A stretch of 64,000 bases of DNA from Dactylorhiza incarnata (Eukaryota; Streptophyta; Magnoliopsida; Asparagales; Orchidaceae), in contig JAWHQI010000004.1 of NCBI GenBank assembly GCA_033032865.1, positions 20,318,001 to 20,382,000 of the forward strand, given 5' to 3'. This document shows, one piece after another, positions 60,696-64,000 of the stretch. A program made the position numbers and the translations under genes. The first letter of the stretch is position 1. Each line of letters opens with the position of its first letter. The notes under the pieces are model-generated. The model had not been told where the DNA came from. It saw only the letters and a program-made list of their open reading frames with translations, and did not search any database.

Positions 60696-61157
60696 TACAT
60701 GCCCAGATGACCAAGTGGGCAGGTGTGCCTAGGTGGCAAACATTGCTTTCCTCAAGTGGTCATAAGGGCTGTAAGTGACTCGACTGCTCTCCTGCTTGGG
60801 GGTCACAAGCTGAGTTGATCAATTGGGCAGGTGTGGTTATGTCGCGGGGGATCTACCGACATTGCTTTCCTCAGAGGGAACAACTCAGTTGTGGGTTGTA
60901 AACGACTCGACTGCTCTCCCGCCTGGGGTTACAAGCCGAGTTGATCAATTGGGCAGGTTTGGTTATGCCGCTGGGGCTCTACCGACATTGCTTTCCTCAG
61001 AGGGATCAACTCAGTTGTGGGTTCCGCCCAGGCGTTGCTTGAGAGTACCTTGGAGTATTCTATGTTTATAGACTAAGATGACCAGTTGGGCAGGTGTGGT
61101 TATGCCGCGGGGGCTCTACCGACATTGCTTTCCTCAGAAAGATCATCAAAGTTATAA
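60696..61157 (-). other. Array of four covarying hairpins (element C)
   Basis: The units are 60696-60773, 60804-60893, 60931-61018 and 61066-61157. Unit 1 pairs GCCC...ATGACCA with TGGTCAT...GGGC; units 2 and 3 pair CTGAGTTG or CGAGTTGATC with their complements. Unit 4 is partly decayed, but its outer arm TTATA/TATAA still pairs where others have ACAG/CTGT. Units 2 to 4 carry a second loop type (GTGTGGTTATGCCGC, CTCTACCGACATTGC), also found in the first unit of B. Confidence 0.78.
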
Positions 61158-61484
61158 CCATATCCCTTTCGGAGTATGATAGAGCTAACAATCACCCAGA
61201 CTTGGTGCGTTAGATATCTACCGAGATCTGAGATTCTGAAGACCACCGCACGGGAATTGGCAAGCTGCCACTACACATGTGCGAAAACTCCCCGCTACAT
61301 GTGGTCGACGTGGGCTTACACTAATGACTACAATCCGAGGGGGTTCAAGCAGAATTCAGCGATGTCTCCGCAGTTCAGTGATTTCGATATATAAAGAAAG
61401 TAAAAAAAATTTGGACAAGAAGAAGTGTCAGTACGGGGCTTTTCATTGAATATCTAAAAACGCTTAAAATGAAGAAAACATTTT
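61158..61484 (-). other. Post-pol conserved segment in element C
   Basis: Noncoding, collinear with 34928-35282 of A and 39063-39407 of B. Confidence 0.6.
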
Positions 61485-64000
61485 TTAAGGATAAAAGCGT
61501 TTGAGATCATCACCGCTCCAAGTGCGTGATATGTCTTCTCCGTCGCTTGTTTGGAGGCGGTAGGCCCCATTTCTCAAGGCCTCTTTGATGATGAATGGCC
61601 CTGCCCAGTTGGGATTCAGCTTTCCAACATTGTCAGATCTGGCTGCAGCATCTACCTTCTTTAGTACCAAATCCTTGACTGCAAACTGTTTTACCCTGAC
61701 ATTCTTGTCAAAGTACTTTGCCATCCTCCTTTTGACTTCTGCCTGTCTGATTGTTGCTTCATCCTGAAGTTCTTCGATCAGATCCAAACTATACTTGATA
61801 GCCTCGTCATTTTCGTCTATCCATGCTTCTCCTCCCTCCTTTGCATACACTACTCTTGGAGTGACTACCTCGAACTCTATAGGAACAACAACCTCCGAGC
61901 CATGGGATAGTTTGAATGGTGTTTCTCCCGTAGCGGAGGATGGGGTGGTACGAAGAGTCCAAAGGATAGAAGGGAGTTGGTCTGCCCAATTTCCTCTTTG
62001 ATTCAAGACCCTCTTCATCAAGAGTTGCTGAATCTGTCGATTCGCTGCTTCTACCTGACCATTTGTTCATGGATGATGCACTGAAGCAAACCGAAGATCA
62101 ATCACCACCTGATCGCAAAAGTTTATCATCTCTGGGTTGTTAACTTGCGGACCATTATCGGTGACAATTGCTAGCGGAATTCCATGCCGGTAGACTATCT
62201 CTCCCCAGACGAAGTTCCGGATAATTTGAGTTGTAGTTTTTGCCAATGCTTTTGCCTTAATCCATTTGCTGAAGTAATCGATCTACAATTATAAAACGAC
62301 GCTGGCCACTGGCTACTGGGAAGGGTCCGACAAGATCCATCCCCCATATTGCGAAGGGCCACGACGCAGTAATTGATCTGAGTGACTGAGCAGGCAAATG
62401 CTGAAGAGGAGCAAATTTTTGACACTGAACACACCGCTTGGCAAATGCTTCAGCGTCCTTTCTCATGGTTGGCCAAAAATATCCTTGCCTCAAAATCCTA
62501 CTTTCCAATGTCTTTGCTCCCGAGTGACTGCCGCACTCCCCAGAATGGACTTCTTGTAGTATAGTGGGGATCTCTTCTTCCGAGATGCATCGAGCCAAAG
62601 GAGAGATGAAAGTTTTTCGATACAAGATTCCAGCCACCAAGCAATAATCAGCCGCTTTTCTCCTGAATCTCCTTCTGTCTTTGATAGATTCGTGGAACTC
62701 TCCTTTTGTCAGGTATAACTCATAAGGATCCATCCAAGAAGGATGTTGATCGATTTGCATTAGTTCCCCCTCCTCTATAGCTGGATGAAAAAGCTCAGAG
62801 GTCACTCCTCCTGATGGAAGACCGAACTTTGATAACTCATCGGCTTCTCCATTCTGCGTCCTCGGGATATGTTCGATGAAGAAAGATTTAAATCTTCCAA
62901 TCTCTTCTTTTGCTAGCAGCAGATATTTCCGTAATGTTGGCTCACGTGTTTCATAGTTGCCCAAAACCTGCAAAGCCATTACTAGAGAATCCGTTTTTAC
63001 ATGTACATGCTCTATGCCCAGTTCTTTCGCAAGCCTTAGCCCGGCTAGAAGCTCCTCATATTCAGCTTGATTATTCGTCACCGGAAAAAAGAACTTGATT
63101 GCCTGTTCGAGCTTAAGACCATTAGGACTGAGCAAGATTACTCCTGCTCCTTCCGAGATCTTCCCCGAAGCACCATCCACGAAGATAGTCCAGGCCCAAG
63201 GAGACTTTCCTACTTGCTCGGAATCTGATTCTGGTATATCGACCATGAAATCTGCCAAGACTTGGGCCTTGATTGCGGTTCTGGGGATATAAGTTATCTC
63301 AAACTCGCTTAGCTCGATGGCCCACTTGGCTAATCTTCCGGAATGGTCAGGCTTTTCTAGGATGTTCCTTAATGGATGGTCTGTGATTACTTGGATTGGA
63401 TGTGCTTGGAAATAAGGTCGGAGCCTTCTTGAGGATTGAACCAGATCCAGAGCCAGCTTTTCCAGGATCGAATATCTCTTTTCTGCATCTTTAAGTATAT
63501 GGCTAACATAGTATATAGGAAACTGCCTCTTCTTTTCTTCTCGAACGAGAACAGAGCTGACAACATCGGGTCCAACCCCCAAATATAAGAACAAAGTTTC
63601 CCCTTCATGGGGGCTCTGGAGAAGAGGAGTCGATGTTAATTGTTTCTTCAGTTGATCAAATGCGTCATCGCACTTCTTGTCCCACTCAAACTTCGACCCT
63701 CCTCGGAGTGTTTTGAAGAAAGGAGCACTTTTATCTCCTGATTTAGAGATAAACCTGCTCAGTCCTGCCAATCTTCCTCCAAGTTGTTGTACTTCTTTCG
63801 TATTACGAGGAGGGGTCATTTCTAGTATGGCTTTTACCTTATCTGGATTTGGTTCCAGGCCATCTGGCGTGAGGAGGTGTCCAAGAAACTTTCCCTTATT
63901 TGCCCCAAACACACATTTCAAAGGGTTTAATTTTAACTTGAACCTCCGTAGAGTAGCGAACGTCTCTACGAGGTCTGCCAAGTGAATTGAGAAGGTTTTA
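61485..64000 (-). pseudogene. pol: Element C pol: RT thumb, two RNase H domains and integrase (broken, truncated by the window)
   Basis: From 64000 downward the frame reads the RT thumb (TFATLRRFKLKLNPLKC), the first RNase H (TLFLYLGVGPD, IYYVSHILKDAEKRYS), and the second RNase H-like domain (VDGASGKISEGAGVILLS, NNQAEYEELLAGLRLAKELG). Integrase follows, with an H-S-G-E-C-G-S-H finger, CVQCQK and GMDLVGPFP. A 2-bp deletion at about 62283 relative to A shifts the frame, and TGA at 62067-62069 replaces an Arg codon of A (HHPRTNG). The C-terminus NPNWAGPF...GDDLKRFYP is intact, with the stop at 61485-61487. The YVDD motif lies outside the window. Confidence 0.9.

Larger units (their letters stand above)
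54269..64000 (-). mobile_element. Tat-lineage Ty3/gypsy element C (minus strand, truncated by the window end)
   Basis: It has the same layout as A: 3' LTR, polypurine tract, two antisense genes, spacer, four hairpins and pol. It is inserted in the RT region of A. RT before the thumb, protease, gag and the 5' LTR are outside the window. Pol carries a 2-bp deletion and a TGA; both antisense genes are also broken. A and C are clearly the same family but well diverged. Confidence 0.9.

Overview
This window is repeat-rich plant nuclear DNA, most likely from centromeric or pericentromeric heterochromatin. The evidence is an Athila-lineage Ty3/gypsy element, Tat-lineage Ty3/gypsy elements whose pol contains a second RNase H-like domain, and a long satellite array built from ~178-bp monomers. 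I see no host gene, tRNA or rRNA, and cannot name the species from sequence alone.

Layout. (1) Positions 1-9301 and 21283-28120 are one satellite array. Its monomers are organised into a higher-order repeat of about 2,034 bp. (2) Positions 9302-21282 are a complete, young Athila element inserted in that array. It has 2,561-bp LTRs that differ at about 7 sites, a CCAGT target duplication, a tRNA-Asp-type primer site and one uninterrupted 1,753-codon gag-pol frame, but no env-like ORF. (3) From 28121 a minus-strand Tat-lineage element (A) begins at the satellite edge. Its 3' LTR, two antisense (+ strand) intron-containing genes, a hairpin-rich spacer and the end of pol are seen first. (4) A is split in its RNase H region by element B (36813-53137, + strand, TGCTC duplication). 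B is a non-autonomous derivative of the same family. It keeps the family polypurine tract, a relic of the integrase C-terminus and the hairpin spacer, but about 11 kb of its interior is a ~76-bp tandem array, and both of its LTRs carry 30-bp and 13-bp minisatellites. (5) A resumes at 53143-54268 (reverse transcriptase and RNase H) and is split again by element C (54269 to past the window end), another minus-strand copy of the same family and layout.

How the parts work together. Athila encodes all the enzymes of its own cycle. A and C have pol on the minus strand and two genes on the plus strand that run toward it. The plus-strand genes have matching intron positions, matching TATA boxes and a domain resembling the 'putative gypsy type transposon' family. 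All their reading frames are broken in these copies. B lacks enzymes and would have needed a relative of A/C to move.

The most striking structure is a set of four hairpins just downstream of pol, present in A, B and C (twelve in total). The stem sequences change between units while pairing is kept, and the loop is conserved. This pattern of compensatory change suggests a selected RNA or DNA structure lying between two convergent transcription units.
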